Notes under the pieces: generated by a model
Databases searched by the model: none
What the model was told of the DNA's origin: nothing
Seen by the model: only the letters and a program-made list of their open reading frames with translations
Shown here: positions 1-7,722 of the stretch, piece by piece
Numbering within the stretch: position 1 is the stretch's first letter
Layout: each line of letters starts with the position of its first letter
Made by a program: the position numbers and the translations under genes
Assembly: GCA_020025175.1 (NCBI GenBank)
Contig: JAHHSM010000015.1
Span: forward strand, 1 to 27,298
From: Oscillospiraceae bacterium
GTDB taxonomy: Bacteria; Bacillota; Clostridia; Oscillospirales; Oscillospiraceae
Direction: 5' to 3'
DNA length: 27,298 nt

Positions 1-66
1 TCAGCTGGTTAGAGCGCCTGCTTCACACGCAGGAGGTCACTGGTTCGAGTCCAGCAGTCTCCACCA
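1..66 (+). tRNA. tRNA-Val (CAC), 5' end cut off by the window
   Basis: The sequence begins inside the D arm. The anticodon stem CCTGC/GCAGG encloses loop TTCACAC, giving anticodon CAC (valine). A T-loop TTCGAGT follows. The 3' acceptor strand AGTCTCC is followed by discriminator A and an encoded CCA at 64-66. The missing 5' acceptor strand lies left of the window. Confidence 0.9.
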
Positions 67-68
67 AA

Positions 69-102
69 ATGACTGTATTCGTTAGAATACAGTCATTTTT
101 TT
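69..102 (+). terminator. Rho-independent terminator after tRNA-Val
   Basis: A 12-bp perfect stem, ATGACTGTATTC / GAATACAGTCAT, with a GTTA loop is followed directly by a run of T. It starts three bases after the encoded CCA. Confidence 0.9.
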
Positions 103-243
103 GCTATTCAGGAGTGAAAACACTTCCCATTTCTGCCGATGAAGAAGGTGGGGATTTGGTGTGGAAGTGATAAAAAATCGATGTAATCTGGCAGTGTAAC
201 GCAGTCCCATTGTCGTTTTATGGAGAATTATGGAAAAAAATTC

Positions 244-272
244 TTGACTGCGGAAATGCTTGTTGCTATAAT
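244..272 (+). promoter_or_regulatory. Sigma-A type promoter for the zinc-ribbon gene
   Basis: TTGACT at 244-249 and TATAAT at 267-272 are separated by 17 bp. The promoter lies inside an in-frame 5' extension of the open frame that begins at 220. This argues that the protein starts at ATG 346, not upstream. The rest of the stretch 103-243 shows nothing recognisable. Confidence 0.8.
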
Positions 273-345
273 TTTACATATATATCAAATAGGAAAAGAA
301 AATCTGTCTATTGTAAATTTATTGATAAGAGGAGAGAGAGTAACT

Positions 346-642
346 ATGGCTTTTTGTAAGAAGTGTGGAAATGAGGTTTCTGATGGTGTGCAGACCTGCC
401 CCCATTGCGGCGAAACGCAGCAGCAGACAACATCTGAAATGGTAGATAGAGGCGGCTTTGGCTGGGGACTCCTTGGTTGCTGCGTCCCTATCGTTGGTTT
501 GATCCTGTTCCTGGTTTGGAGAGATACAAAACCTAAGACTGCAAAGGCTGCCGGTATCGGCGCATTGGTTTGTACCATCCTTATGGTTATCTATTATATC
601 CTAATTATTGCATTGGGCATTGGCGCGGCTTTCATGGTGTGA
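346..642 (+). CDS. Zinc-ribbon membrane protein, small
   Basis: A 98-residue protein. It opens with a zinc ribbon in which Cys4 and Cys7 (CKKC) pair with Cys18 and Cys21 (CPHC). A short linker and two hydrophobic segments (about 40-57 and 70-95) follow, consistent with a two-pass membrane protein carrying a small cytoplasmic zinc finger. This architecture is common in Firmicutes; the function is unknown and none is inferred. The ATG at 346 is preceded by a GGAGAGAGAG ribosome binding site and lies about 75 nt below a near-consensus promoter, which rules out the longer frame from 220. The gene overlaps the downstream DUF2085 gene, so the two are probably translated together. Confidence 0.75.
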   Translation: MAFCKKCGNEVSDGVQTCPHCGETQQQTTSEMVDRGGFGWGLLGCCVPIVGLILFLVWRDTKPKTAKAAGIGALVCTILMVIYYILIIALGIGAAFMV

Positions 643-1003
643 ATTGGCTGCATGGCTTTATAAGTGGCTTCCTGTCATTTTTGGCTGTCACTGCCGTGAT
701 GAGCGCTCCTTTCACTATAAAGGCAAAAAATTTCCAATATGTGCACGGTGCACCGGTGAGCTGATCGGCATTGTGAGCGGAATCCTTTTAGGGATCTTTT
801 TTCTCCCACGGACTTGGGTGGCGATTGCATGCATGATCCCGATGATTCTGGATGGATTTATTCAGTTGTTCACATCTTATCAAAGTACCAATGTGCGCCG
901 ATTGGTGACAGGCAGCCTGTTTGGATATGCACTATACAGCTTGCTTGCAATTTCGTCTATTGCGGCGTTTCGCTTTGGATATCATTTAATACTGAGTGCA
1001 TAA
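608..1003 (+). CDS. DUF2085 family membrane protein
   Basis: Up to 131 residues. It carries the DUF2085 signature: CHCRDERSF around residues 27-35, then FPICARCTG at 42-50, followed by several hydrophobic segments to the C-terminus. The family is membrane-embedded with conserved His/Cys residues that suggest metal or redox chemistry, but its function is not established. The start is unclear. The frame opens with TTG at 608, giving a 35-nt overlap with the zinc-ribbon gene, and other in-frame TTG codons lie at 620 and 644. No ATG precedes the conserved motif, and no strong ribosome binding site is visible, so translational coupling to the upstream gene is likely. Confidence 0.75.
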   Translation: MHWALARLSWCELAAWLYKWLPVIFGCHCRDERSFHYKGKKFPICARCTGELIGIVSGILLGIFFLPRTWVAIACMIPMILDGFIQLFTSYQSTNVRRLVTGSLFGYALYSLLAISSIAAFRFGYHLILSA

Positions 1004-1025
1004 CCACAATTCCATATTTTAATAT

Positions 1026-1068
1026 AAAACGTGCTGTATTACCTATTATAAGTAATACAGCACGTTTT
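1026..1068 (+). terminator. Terminator after the DUF2085 gene
   Basis: A long perfect stem, AAACGTGCTGTATTAC / GTAATACAGCACGTTT, with a loop of about 9 nt is followed by further T residues. It closes the zinc-ribbon/DUF2085 unit. Confidence 0.85.
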
Positions 1069-1107
1069 TGTTTGAATAGATGCATTTCAAAATATATAAG
1101 ATACACT

Positions 1108-1136
1108 TTGCCTTTACATGATTTTTAGGATATAAT
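1108..1136 (+). promoter_or_regulatory. Sigma-A type promoter for the divergent PAP2 gene
   Basis: TTGCCT at 1108-1113 and a perfect TATAAT at 1131-1136 are spaced by 17 bp. They lie about 45 nt upstream of the start codon. Confidence 0.75.
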
Positions 1137-1179
1137 AAATATGTATATAAAAAAGTATAAATAAAATGGTGAGAGTGAT

Positions 1180-1623
1180 ATGAACTGGATGATAGATATT
1201 TGTAACAACCACATTCTGCTGAACTCTTTTGTTGCGTGGGCCGCAGCACAGCTGATCAAAACAATCATTTATGCGGTGATGAACCGTACATTGGATATTC
1301 GCAGGCTGCTCGGCGCCGGCGGTATGCCCAGCAGCCATACGGCTACTGTTGTGGCGATGGCGGTGACGGCAGGTTTGGAGTACGGTTTGGATTCGGCTAT
1401 TTTTGCCGTGACAGCTGTACTTGTTCTTGTAGTCACCCACGATGCGATGAATGTACGTATGGAAGCGGGCAAGCATGCAATGCTCCTGAATCAGCTGATG
1501 GAAACCATTCAGGGACTGGACTTTACGGAGGAACGACTGAAAGAATTGCTCGGGCATACACCATTGCAGGTGTTTTTCGGCGCTGTTCTCGGTGCAGTGA
1601 TTGCATTTGCAATGCATGGTTGA
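1180..1623 (+). CDS. Divergent PAP2 family membrane protein (DUF212, YuiD-like)
   Basis: A 147-residue integral membrane protein. It has the family's conserved blocks: GGMPSSHTA at 47-55 and HDAMNVR at 87-93, with hydrophobic helices around and between them and one at the C-terminus. The first block resembles the phosphate-binding SGH/PSSH motif of PAP2 acid phosphatases, which is why the family is called divergent PAP2. The substrate is unknown, though membrane phospho-lipid phosphatase activity is plausible. The length is normal for the family. The ATG at 1180 follows a GGTGAGAG ribosome binding site. The gene has its own promoter and terminator and is the last host-type gene before the phage-like operon. 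Confidence 0.85.
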   Translation: MNWMIDICNNHILLNSFVAWAAAQLIKTIIYAVMNRTLDIRRLLGAGGMPSSHTATVVAMAVTAGLEYGLDSAIFAVTAVLVLVVTHDAMNVRMEAGKHAMLLNQLMETIQGLDFTEERLKELLGHTPLQVFFGAVLGAVIAFAMHG

Positions 1624-1646
1624 GCGCTATCTTTATTAAAATGATA

Positions 1647-1690
1647 AAAGAGCTTGTTTGAAGAATTTTTTTCAAATAAGCTCTTTTTTT
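1647..1690 (+). terminator. Terminator after the divergent PAP2 gene
   Basis: The stem AAAGAGCTTGTTTGA / TCAAATAAGCTCTTT (near perfect) is followed by a T run, 25 nt after the stop codon. Confidence 0.8.
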
Positions 1691-1711
1691 GCTTTTTTTA
1701 AAAATTTTTTG

Positions 1712-1740
1712 AAAGTTGCACCGCACGGTGCAACTTTTTT
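1712..1740 (+). promoter_or_regulatory. Perfect 11-bp inverted repeat just upstream of the phage-like operon
   Basis: AAAGTTGCACC at 1712-1722 and GGTGCAACTTT at 1727-1737 flank the 4-nt loop GCAC, and T residues continue to 1740. It can be read as a second terminator insulating the operon from the PAP2 gene, or as a two-fold-symmetric operator 36 nt before the first operon gene. I found no convincing sigma-A promoter between it and the start codon at 1773. Confidence 0.55.
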
Positions 1741-1772
1741 GATATGCACTACTACTGATGAGGAGAGGTTTG

Positions 1773-2249
1773 ATGAGCAAAAAACAATTAGAGGAAAGCA
1801 AGAAGGACTTCTGCTGTATTTATCTCGATACGCTCGATGCAAATCGCGCTGCCCAGCAGTGTGGTGTGGAAAATGGGTATGAGATGCTGCGGCAGAAAGA
1901 TATTCAGCAGTATTTGAAACAGACGCGCAAAAGCGTGCGGGCAATGGTGCAGATGGAGGACGTGCTCCGACGCCTTTGCCAGATTGCGTTCTCTCAGCCA
2001 AATGATGCTGTGGCATTGGCTTGCGGACAGCAATATGACAAGATTGAAAATCTGGATCTGGCAGCGGTAGCGGAGTTTAAACGGAAGGATGAACAAACAG
2101 AGGTCAAATTTATTGACCGTGTACGTGCTTTGCAGGTCCTTGGCGAATTGCTGAGCGGCAAGGAATCCAATGCGGATGATACGGTCCGTGACTTTTTTCG
2201 CGCATTGGAATTGAGCGGCGAAAGTAAAACGGGAGATGGCTCGGCATGA
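1773..2249 (+). CDS. Phage terminase small subunit
   Basis: 158 residues, first gene of the phage-like operon. Residues 1-50 (SKKQLEESKKDFCCIYLDTL...NRAAQQCG) look like the helical DNA-binding region of small terminases, where 'A...G' helix-turn-helix repeats recognise the packaging site. The C-terminal half is acidic and helical, as expected for oligomerisation and large-subunit contact. Assignment rests on this pattern and on its position directly before an unmistakable large terminase, which it overlaps by 4 nt. ATG 1773 is chosen over ATG 1758 because the ribosome binding site AGGAGAGG (1761-1768) sits just before it. As part of a heteromer with TerL it would select the DNA to be packaged. 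Confidence 0.75.
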   Translation: MSKKQLEESKKDFCCIYLDTLDANRAAQQCGVENGYEMLRQKDIQQYLKQTRKSVRAMVQMEDVLRRLCQIAFSQPNDAVALACGQQYDKIENLDLAAVAEFKRKDEQTEVKFIDRVRALQVLGELLSGKESNADDTVRDFFRALELSGESKTGDGSA

Positions 2250-3502
2250 GCCTTCGGTTTTCTGAAAAGCAAAAAAAAGTATTGACCTGGTGGTGTGCCT
2301 CGTCTGCTGAGAAAACATATGATGCCATTATCTGCGACGGCGCTGTGCGAAGCGGAAAAACCGTGTGCATGTCCTTGAGCTATATCTGCTGGGCAATGGC
2401 CCGATTTGATGGAGCACAGTTCGGAATTTGTGGAAAAAGTGTGATTTCCGTGCGGCGAAATGTGGTGGCGGCAATCGTGCCGTGGCTTACAAAACTGGGG
2501 TTCCAGTGGACGGAAAAACGTACGGAAAATCTGCTGGAAATTTCCTGCTGCGGACGCACCAATCGCTTCTATCTTTTTGGCGGATATGATGAAAAAAGTG
2601 CTTCACTGATTCAGGGTATCACGTTTGCAGGGGTATTGCTGGATGAAGTGGCACTGATGCCGCGCTCCTTTGTGGAGCAGGCGTGCGCAAGATGCAGCGT
2701 GGAAGGCTCCCGGTTGTGGTTCAACTGTAATCCGGAAGGTCCACAGCACTGGTTTTACCGTGAATGGATTTTGAAAAAAGAACAGCGCAATGTGCTGTAT
2801 CTCCATTTTACAATGGAGGATAATCCGTCCTTGAGTGAGGACATCAAACGGCGCTACCGCAATTCCTATACGGGAACCTTTTACCGCAGATTTATTCTCG
2901 GAGAATGGACCCAGGCACAGGGACTTGTCTATGACTTTTTTGATCGCAGATCAGATTGTGCTCCGCCGCCGGTGGGAGCATGTGAAAAGTATATCGTTTC
3001 CATAGACTACGGTACGGCAAACCCTGCATCCTTCGGACTTTGGGGAAGGCTGGGAGATACATGGTACCGCGTGGACGAGTACTATTATGCGTCGCGACGT
3101 GAGGGCAGACAAAAAACAGATGCGGAATATGTGGAGGATCTGCTGGGATTGCTGGATGGCCGCAGACCGGAAACCATTATTGTGGACCCATCGGCTGCCA
3201 GCTTTATTGAGGCCCTGCGCCGCACGGGACTGCCGGTGCAAAAGGCGGACAATGATGTATTGTCCGGTATCCGCATCACAGCAGGTATGCTCAAAGAAAA
3301 GAAAATCGTTCTTTGCACCAACTGTGAGGACTGTCTGCGGGAAATGGAACTTTACTGCTGGGATGATCGGGTCGGAAAAGAGGCTCCCAGAAAGGAGCAC
3401 GACCATGCCATGGATGAGATGCGTTATTTTGCCGTATATCTCACAAAGCAGGCACAGAGCGATACCTTCTTTGCTGCCGCGGTAGCGCGGCCAATTCAAT
3501 AA
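2246..3502 (+). CDS. Phage terminase large subunit (PBSX-type)
   Basis: 418 residues, full length for the family. The N-terminal ATPase has Walker A GAVRSGKT at 32-39, Walker B LLDE at 131-134 and a coupling motif around FNCNPEGP at 159-166. The C-terminal RNase H-like nuclease keeps its acidic residues in VSIDYGT (Asp254), IIVDPS (Asp314) and HAMDEMRY (Asp390). Both activities therefore look intact. The enzyme would power DNA translocation into the prohead and cut the concatemer or chromosome. The start ATG overlaps the small-subunit stop (ATGA), implying coupled translation. An intact packaging motor is unexpected in a decayed prophage and matters for the interpretation of the whole cluster. 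Confidence 0.93.
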   Translation: MSLRFSEKQKKVLTWWCASSAEKTYDAIICDGAVRSGKTVCMSLSYICWAMARFDGAQFGICGKSVISVRRNVVAAIVPWLTKLGFQWTEKRTENLLEISCCGRTNRFYLFGGYDEKSASLIQGITFAGVLLDEVALMPRSFVEQACARCSVEGSRLWFNCNPEGPQHWFYREWILKKEQRNVLYLHFTMEDNPSLSEDIKRRYRNSYTGTFYRRFILGEWTQAQGLVYDFFDRRSDCAPPPVGACEKYIVSIDYGTANPASFGLWGRLGDTWYRVDEYYYASRREGRQKTDAEYVEDLLGLLDGRRPETIIVDPSAASFIEALRRTGLPVQKADNDVLSGIRITAGMLKEKKIVLCTNCEDCLREMELYCWDDRVGKEAPRKEHDHAMDEMRYFAVYLTKQAQSDTFFAAAVARPIQ

Positions 3503-3519
3503 AAAGGAGAGATAATTGG

Positions 3520-4677
3520 ATGAAACTGGGGAAAAAGCGTGCGGATAGTACACCGGTGGAGGTGCAGCTGAGAAATGCTTCCCACCATCCTTTCGGTATT
3601 CTGGAGGGATATATACCCCTGCGCAATGGTGAGATTCAAATGTATCGCGCCATTCGTGAGGCGATACCAATTGTGGATGCCGCAATCATGAAAATTGTGC
3701 GCCTGGTGGGTGGATTTTCCGTCGAATGCAGCGATAACAAAGCGCAGAGAGAACTTCGGGAATTTTTGCGCACGGCTGCGGTGGGACGCGGACAGCATGG
3801 CATCGACAGTTTTTTGAATCAGTATCTGGATAGCCTGCTGACGGCCGGGCGTGCCGTTGGAGAAATCGTACCCCGTCGGGACGGCAGAGGAATTGCTGCG
3901 GTGCTGTGCGGTGACGTTACTCAGGTGGAGGTGCGAGAAGGAAATTCTCCACTGGAGTTTTCCTTGTGCAGCTGGGACGAAAACGGGCAGCTGAGGCCCC
4001 TTGCACGACAGGACCTTTTAATGTTTACGCCGTTTAATCCGGAAATAGGAAGCCCGTACGGGGTGTCCCTTTTACGCTCTATGCCCTTTATGGCAGAAAT
4101 CTTGATGAAAATTTATCATGCAGTGGGACAAAACTGGGAACGTGTGGGGAATGTGCATTTCGCGGTGATCTATAAACCGGGAAATGACAGCGAAGCGAAT
4201 CTTGCAAGGGAACGCAGCGCGCAGATCGCCAGAGAATGGTCCAGTGCGATGGAATGTTCAAAACATGGCTATGTGCGCGATTTCGTGGCTGCCGGTGATG
4301 TGGATATTAAGGTAATCGGTGCGGACAATCAGGTGCTCGACAGCGAAGTGCCTGTGCGCCAGATTTTGGAGCAGCTGATTGCGCGAACCGGCATTCCGCC
4401 CTTTATGCTCGGACTGAACTGGTCATCAACAGAGCGAATGAGCTCCCAGCAGGCAGATATGCTGACCACGGAAATGAATGCCATTCGCCGTACACTGACA
4501 CCTGTTCTTGAAAAGATTTGCCGAATGTGGCTGCGTATGAATGGTTACGCCTGCGATTTTCACGTGATCTGGAATACGATCAATTTGCAGGATGAGGTGG
4601 AGAATTCACGTGCACAGCTGTATGTGGAACAGGCACGCCAGCTGCGCATTGAAAATGATAAGGAGGAATCCCAATAA
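3520..4677 (+). CDS. Phage portal protein
   Basis: 385 residues. It follows the large terminase and precedes the prohead protease, the standard place for the portal. The sequence has typical portal features. A central stretch with FTPFNPEIGSPYGVSLLR (residues about 168-185) resembles the conserved 'h...G.SPL' region. The helical segment ARTGIPPFMLGLNWSSTERM (about 289-308) matches the portal stem/wing signature in which an 'IPP..lG' turn precedes a helix. The C-terminus is rich in Glu and Gln. Portals form the dodecameric ring through which TerL pumps DNA and to which the tail attaches. ATG 3520 is preceded by AAGGAGA, and the gene overlaps the next by TAATG. No truncation is evident. Confidence 0.88.
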   Translation: MKLGKKRADSTPVEVQLRNASHHPFGILEGYIPLRNGEIQMYRAIREAIPIVDAAIMKIVRLVGGFSVECSDNKAQRELREFLRTAAVGRGQHGIDSFLNQYLDSLLTAGRAVGEIVPRRDGRGIAAVLCGDVTQVEVREGNSPLEFSLCSWDENGQLRPLARQDLLMFTPFNPEIGSPYGVSLLRSMPFMAEILMKIYHAVGQNWERVGNVHFAVIYKPGNDSEANLARERSAQIAREWSSAMECSKHGYVRDFVAAGDVDIKVIGADNQVLDSEVPVRQILEQLIARTGIPPFMLGLNWSSTERMSSQQADMLTTEMNAIRRTLTPVLEKICRMWLRMNGYACDFHVIWNTINLQDEVENSRAQLYVEQARQLRIENDKEESQ

Positions 4678-5612
4678 TGGAAATTCGTAAAAATTTGCCC
4701 CCTGTTTTGGTTTGCGCGGAAGAGACTTCTGATATGGCACAAATCAATGCATTGGCGAAAAAAAAGCTCTTGCCGGAAGAGGTTTATACATTCAGTGTGC
4801 GTCTTTGCGACAATGAAGTGGATCGCGACGGTGAGCGCTTTGATAAAGAAACCTTGAGAGAACTGGCGGAGATGTTCGTGGGCAAGAGTGGTATTTTTGA
4901 TCATTGCTGGTCTGCAAAAGAGCAGACGGCACGTATTTACCATACAGAGCTGTGCTGCGAAAACGGCCGCCTGACTGCTGCCGGAGACAGCTATTGCTAC
5001 CTGAAGGGCAAGGCCTATATGCTGCGCACAGAAAAGAACCGCGATCTGATCGAGGAAATTGAGGCAGGTATTAAGAAGGAAGTATCTGTCGGATGCAGTG
5101 TGCGGGAGGCAGTTTGCTCCATTTGCGGCGCTCAGGACGGAAACTGCGGCCATACACATGGAAAGGTCTACGACGGGAAATTGTGCTACACAGAATTGCG
5201 CGGTGCACAGGATGCTTATGAGTGGTCCTTTGTGGCTGTCCCTGCCCAGAAAAATGCCGGCGTGATGAAACACTTTGGCGGCAGCAGAAAGGCAGGCCTG
5301 AAGGAGTTTTTGAAAACACAGGGCAATGAGCGTTATCTTGAACAGCTGGAAGGACTGGAACGTGAAGCTGCCATGGGCAGAAGCTATATGAAGGCACTGC
5401 GCAGAGACGTTTTGCGTTGTGCATGCACTGCCGAAACGGATTTGGACAGCAAAATTTTTGCTTCGGCACTGGAAAAGCTCGACGAAGGAGAACTTTTGGA
5501 GCTGCAGCGCCTTTATAAAAATAAAACGGAAAAGCTGATGGCTGCCATGCCGCAGCTTCAGTATGGTGCAAACACAAAAAACAGCACTGATGGCAGTGCG
5601 TTTTTGATTTGA
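4677..5612 (+). CDS. Prohead protease with a probable C-terminal scaffold region
   Basis: 311 residues. The first 200 match HK97-type capsid maturation proteases. His76 in GIFDHCWSA, Ser137 in EVSVGCS and Glu182 in YEWSFVAVPA are in the order and context of the family's catalytic His-Ser-acid set. Between Ser and Glu lies a Cys/His cluster (Cys147, Cys150, Cys157, His159, His161) that could bind zinc. Residues about 205-311 are helical, charged and end in a flexible tail. No separate scaffolding gene lies before the capsid gene, so this region may be a fused scaffold. The protein would digest scaffold inside the prohead before packaging. It starts at ATG 4677 with AAGGAGGA upstream. Confidence 0.8.
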   Translation: MEIRKNLPPVLVCAEETSDMAQINALAKKKLLPEEVYTFSVRLCDNEVDRDGERFDKETLRELAEMFVGKSGIFDHCWSAKEQTARIYHTELCCENGRLTAAGDSYCYLKGKAYMLRTEKNRDLIEEIEAGIKKEVSVGCSVREAVCSICGAQDGNCGHTHGKVYDGKLCYTELRGAQDAYEWSFVAVPAQKNAGVMKHFGGSRKAGLKEFLKTQGNERYLEQLEGLEREAAMGRSYMKALRRDVLRCACTAETDLDSKIFASALEKLDEGELLELQRLYKNKTEKLMAAMPQLQYGANTKNSTDGSAFLI

Positions 5613-5630
5613 AATGAGGAGGAGTAAAAT

Positions 5631-5969
5631 ATGAAATTTTCCTATGAAAAAATCGGAGCATGGAGTGCTACCTTTGCTACAGAAACTGCGGTGGAGGGGC
5701 AGGTCGTAAAAATGAGTGCGGATCACACCGTGGCAGCATGTGCCAGCGGCGATCCATTCTGCGGCGTGGCTGATATCGTGAGAAACGGTATTTGCGGTGT
5801 GCAGATGCATGGTATGGCTAAGGTGGTTTACAGCGGCAGCACACCTGCCATTGGCAATGCAGTTTTAACTGCTGACGGCAAGGGCGGCGTTTGCACTGCT
5901 TCTGCCGGGCAGACTTATCTGGTGGTAGCTGTCGATACGACCAACAAAACATGTGTCATCAAGCTTTAA
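5631..5969 (+). CDS. Probable capsid decoration protein
   Basis: 112 residues, beta-rich and Gly/Ala/Val-rich with no long helices. It lies between the prohead protease and the major capsid protein, where many phages encode a head-stabilising decoration protein (lambda gpD or DUF2190 types). Sequence features such as VEGQVVKMSADHTVAACASG and the repeated 'G.V...G' turns fit a small beta-barrel, but I do not recognise a specific family motif. The assignment is therefore by position and composition. The ribosome binding site GAGGAGGAG is strong. Confidence 0.6.
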   Translation: MKFSYEKIGAWSATFATETAVEGQVVKMSADHTVAACASGDPFCGVADIVRNGICGVQMHGMAKVVYSGSTPAIGNAVLTADGKGGVCTASAGQTYLVVAVDTTNKTCVIKL

Positions 5970-5983
5970 GGAGGAAGAAAACT

Positions 5984-7018
5984 ATGGCAGTTCATTTTGA
6001 TAATTTGAAATTGGAGAAGGGAATGTATGCCCAGGGCGGAAAAACTTTTTCCCAGGTTTTGGAAGAATACGATCCCAGTGAGCAGTACCGCGGTACTGCA
6101 ATGGAAGGTATGGATGCTTATCAGCGCCAGCTGAAGCGCTTTGATATTAAGGTTAAGGGTGCCGGCAGCGATATTGTGGAAAAGTTTTTTGCCAATACGG
6201 AGTCTGCGGTGCTGTTCCCTGAATTTGTGTCCCGTGCGGTGCGTCAGGGCATGCAGGAGGAAAATATCCTGCCCGCAATCACTGCAACTGTGACCAATTT
6301 TAACGGCATGGACTATCGTTCCATCAAATCTGACACAGATGATGAGGATAAGTCCCTGCGCGTTGTGGCCGAGGGCGCAGCACTGCCTGAAACCACAGTG
6401 AAGGTGCAGAACAATCTGGTCAAGCTGAATAAGCGCGGCCGTCTGCTGGTGGCATCCTATGAAGCCATTCGCTTCCAGAGACTGGACCTGTTTGCTGTTA
6501 CACTGCGCCAGATCGGTGCCCATATTGCACGCATGCATTTGCAGGATGCTATCGACGTCATTATGAAGGGCGACGGAAACAATAATCCTGCAAAGACCTA
6601 TAAAATTGGGACCACTCCCATCGGCGGCACAGCAAGTACTATGAGCTATGCTGCGCTGTTGGATTTTTGGGCACAGTTTGATCCCTATGAGATGAATACT
6701 ATGCTGGTCAGCAGCGATGTCATGCTGGCACTTTTGAAGATGCCCGAATTCCAGAACCCTATGACCGGACTGAATTTCCAGGGCACCGGCTCTTTGACAA
6801 CCCCTCTGGGCGCAAAGCTGCTGCGTACCTCTGCAATGCCTGCCGGTACCATGATCGGTCTGGATAAGAATTATGCACTGGAAATGATCAACGGCAGCGA
6901 GGTACAGGTCGAATATGATAAGCTGATTGACCGTCAGCTGCAGCGTGCGGCAATCACCAGCATCTCCGGCTTTGCTAAGCTGTTTGAAGATGCTTCCAAA
7001 GTTTTGACCCTGAAGTAA
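5984..7018 (+). CDS. Major capsid protein (HK97-fold)
   Basis: 344 residues. The N-terminal 70 residues are helical and charged, like a delta-domain or N-arm. The body contains RLLVASYEAIRFQRLDLF, consistent with the E-loop/spine region, and a C-terminal part (DPYEMNTMLVSSDVMLAL...GAKLLRTSAMPAGTMIGLDK) typical of the A and P domains of HK97-type capsids. Location right after protease and decoration genes and before connectors supports it. The start at ATG 5984 follows AAGGAGGAAG. A start at 5891 in the same frame overlaps the upstream gene and has no support. The protein would assemble the icosahedral head; no defect is visible. Confidence 0.85.
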   Translation: MAVHFDNLKLEKGMYAQGGKTFSQVLEEYDPSEQYRGTAMEGMDAYQRQLKRFDIKVKGAGSDIVEKFFANTESAVLFPEFVSRAVRQGMQEENILPAITATVTNFNGMDYRSIKSDTDDEDKSLRVVAEGAALPETTVKVQNNLVKLNKRGRLLVASYEAIRFQRLDLFAVTLRQIGAHIARMHLQDAIDVIMKGDGNNNPAKTYKIGTTPIGGTASTMSYAALLDFWAQFDPYEMNTMLVSSDVMLALLKMPEFQNPMTGLNFQGTGSLTTPLGAKLLRTSAMPAGTMIGLDKNYALEMINGSEVQVEYDKLIDRQLQRAAITSISGFAKLFEDASKVLTLK

Positions 7019-7036
7019 ACAGAAAGGAGCGGCTGC

Positions 7037-7399
7037 ATGAAAGAAGAAATTTTGGCGGTGGCGAACTGCGTGACCGGAGCGGGGGAGCATGAGACGGCGT
7101 ATCTTGAAAAACTCTGCGCCATGGAGGAAGCACGTCTTCAGAGCCGCTTGAAAGAACCTTTGACCCAGGAGAACCGTGATGCGTTCATCTGTGCTGTGGC
7201 ATGGATGGCTGCTGCGGATTATTTCGGTGGAAAAGGAACGGATGGAGCTGCATCCTGGAGCGCCGGTGATGTGACAGTACATGAGCAACCTGCTTCGGCT
7301 TACAGTGCCGCTTCGGACAATTTGAGAAAAGCAGCCCGGGTATTGCTGGAAGGACATCTGGAGGATCAGCAGTTTGCCTTTTTGGGGGTGGATGGATGA
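7037..7399 (+). CDS. Probable head-tail connector protein
   Basis: 120 residues, mostly helical, with an Ala-rich core (ICAVAWMAAADYF) and C-terminal helix (NLRKAARVLLEGH). It lies straight after the major capsid gene, where PBSX-like phages encode the first head-tail connector (adaptor) that docks under the portal. I do not see a decisive motif, so the role is inferred from position, size and helical character. AAAGGAG precedes ATG 7037. It overlaps the next gene by 4 nt. Confidence 0.6.
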   Translation: MKEEILAVANCVTGAGEHETAYLEKLCAMEEARLQSRLKEPLTQENRDAFICAVAWMAAADYFGGKGTDGAASWSAGDVTVHEQPASAYSAASDNLRKAARVLLEGHLEDQQFAFLGVDG

Positions 7400-7722
7400 G
7401 CGACAGCTTCCAAACAATTCTGAGTACACACGGAAAAGAAGTGCAGATCCATACTGCACAGGAGCAGAAAACCGTGCATGCTTTCGTGCAAATGATTCGA
7501 AAAAAAGAAACACACGCCCCGGAAGAAGAAACGAACTTTGGCGCGGAGGATCTGCGCCGATGGCTCTATATCGGCCCTCCTAATCAGCCGGTAAAGGTCG
7601 GTGACAGGCTTTCAGCCGACGGGCAGTTTTACACGGTTCAGACGGCGGAAGCCATCTGTGTGGGGACAAAGCGAACACACTGGTGGGCGCTTTTGCGTCC
7701 GGAAAGAGAGAGGCTTGTATGA
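7396..7722 (+). CDS. Probable head-closure (stopper) protein
   Basis: 108 residues. The C-terminal half (WLYIGPPNQPVKVGDRLSADGQFYTVQTAE) reads as a small beta-barrel with a 'kvGDrl...g..Y.V..ae' pattern often seen in head-closure or minor structural proteins of tailed phages. Position between the first connector and the tail-terminator-like gene agrees. It overlaps both neighbours by 4 nt (ATGA), so translation is likely coupled. Function is inferred from pattern and position only. Confidence 0.6.
   Translation: MSDSFQTILSTHGKEVQIHTAQEQKTVHAFVQMIRKKETHAPEEETNFGAEDLRRWLYIGPPNQPVKVGDRLSADGQFYTVQTAEAICVGTKRTHWWALLRPERERLV

Noticed and set aside
1..66. tRNA-Val as attachment site for the phage-like operon
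   Set aside because: Three complete host-type transcription units separate it from the operon, and no copy of its 3' end was seen near 14822-15000.
4560..5810. 416-codon open frame on the minus strand
   Set aside because: It is antisense to the prohead protease gene, which has catalytic motifs; the minus-strand translation shows no domain.
5966..7513. 515-codon open frame on the minus strand
   Set aside because: It lies exactly antisense to the major capsid and connector genes, has Cys/His-rich composition unlike any family, no ribosome binding site, and opposes a well-supported operon.
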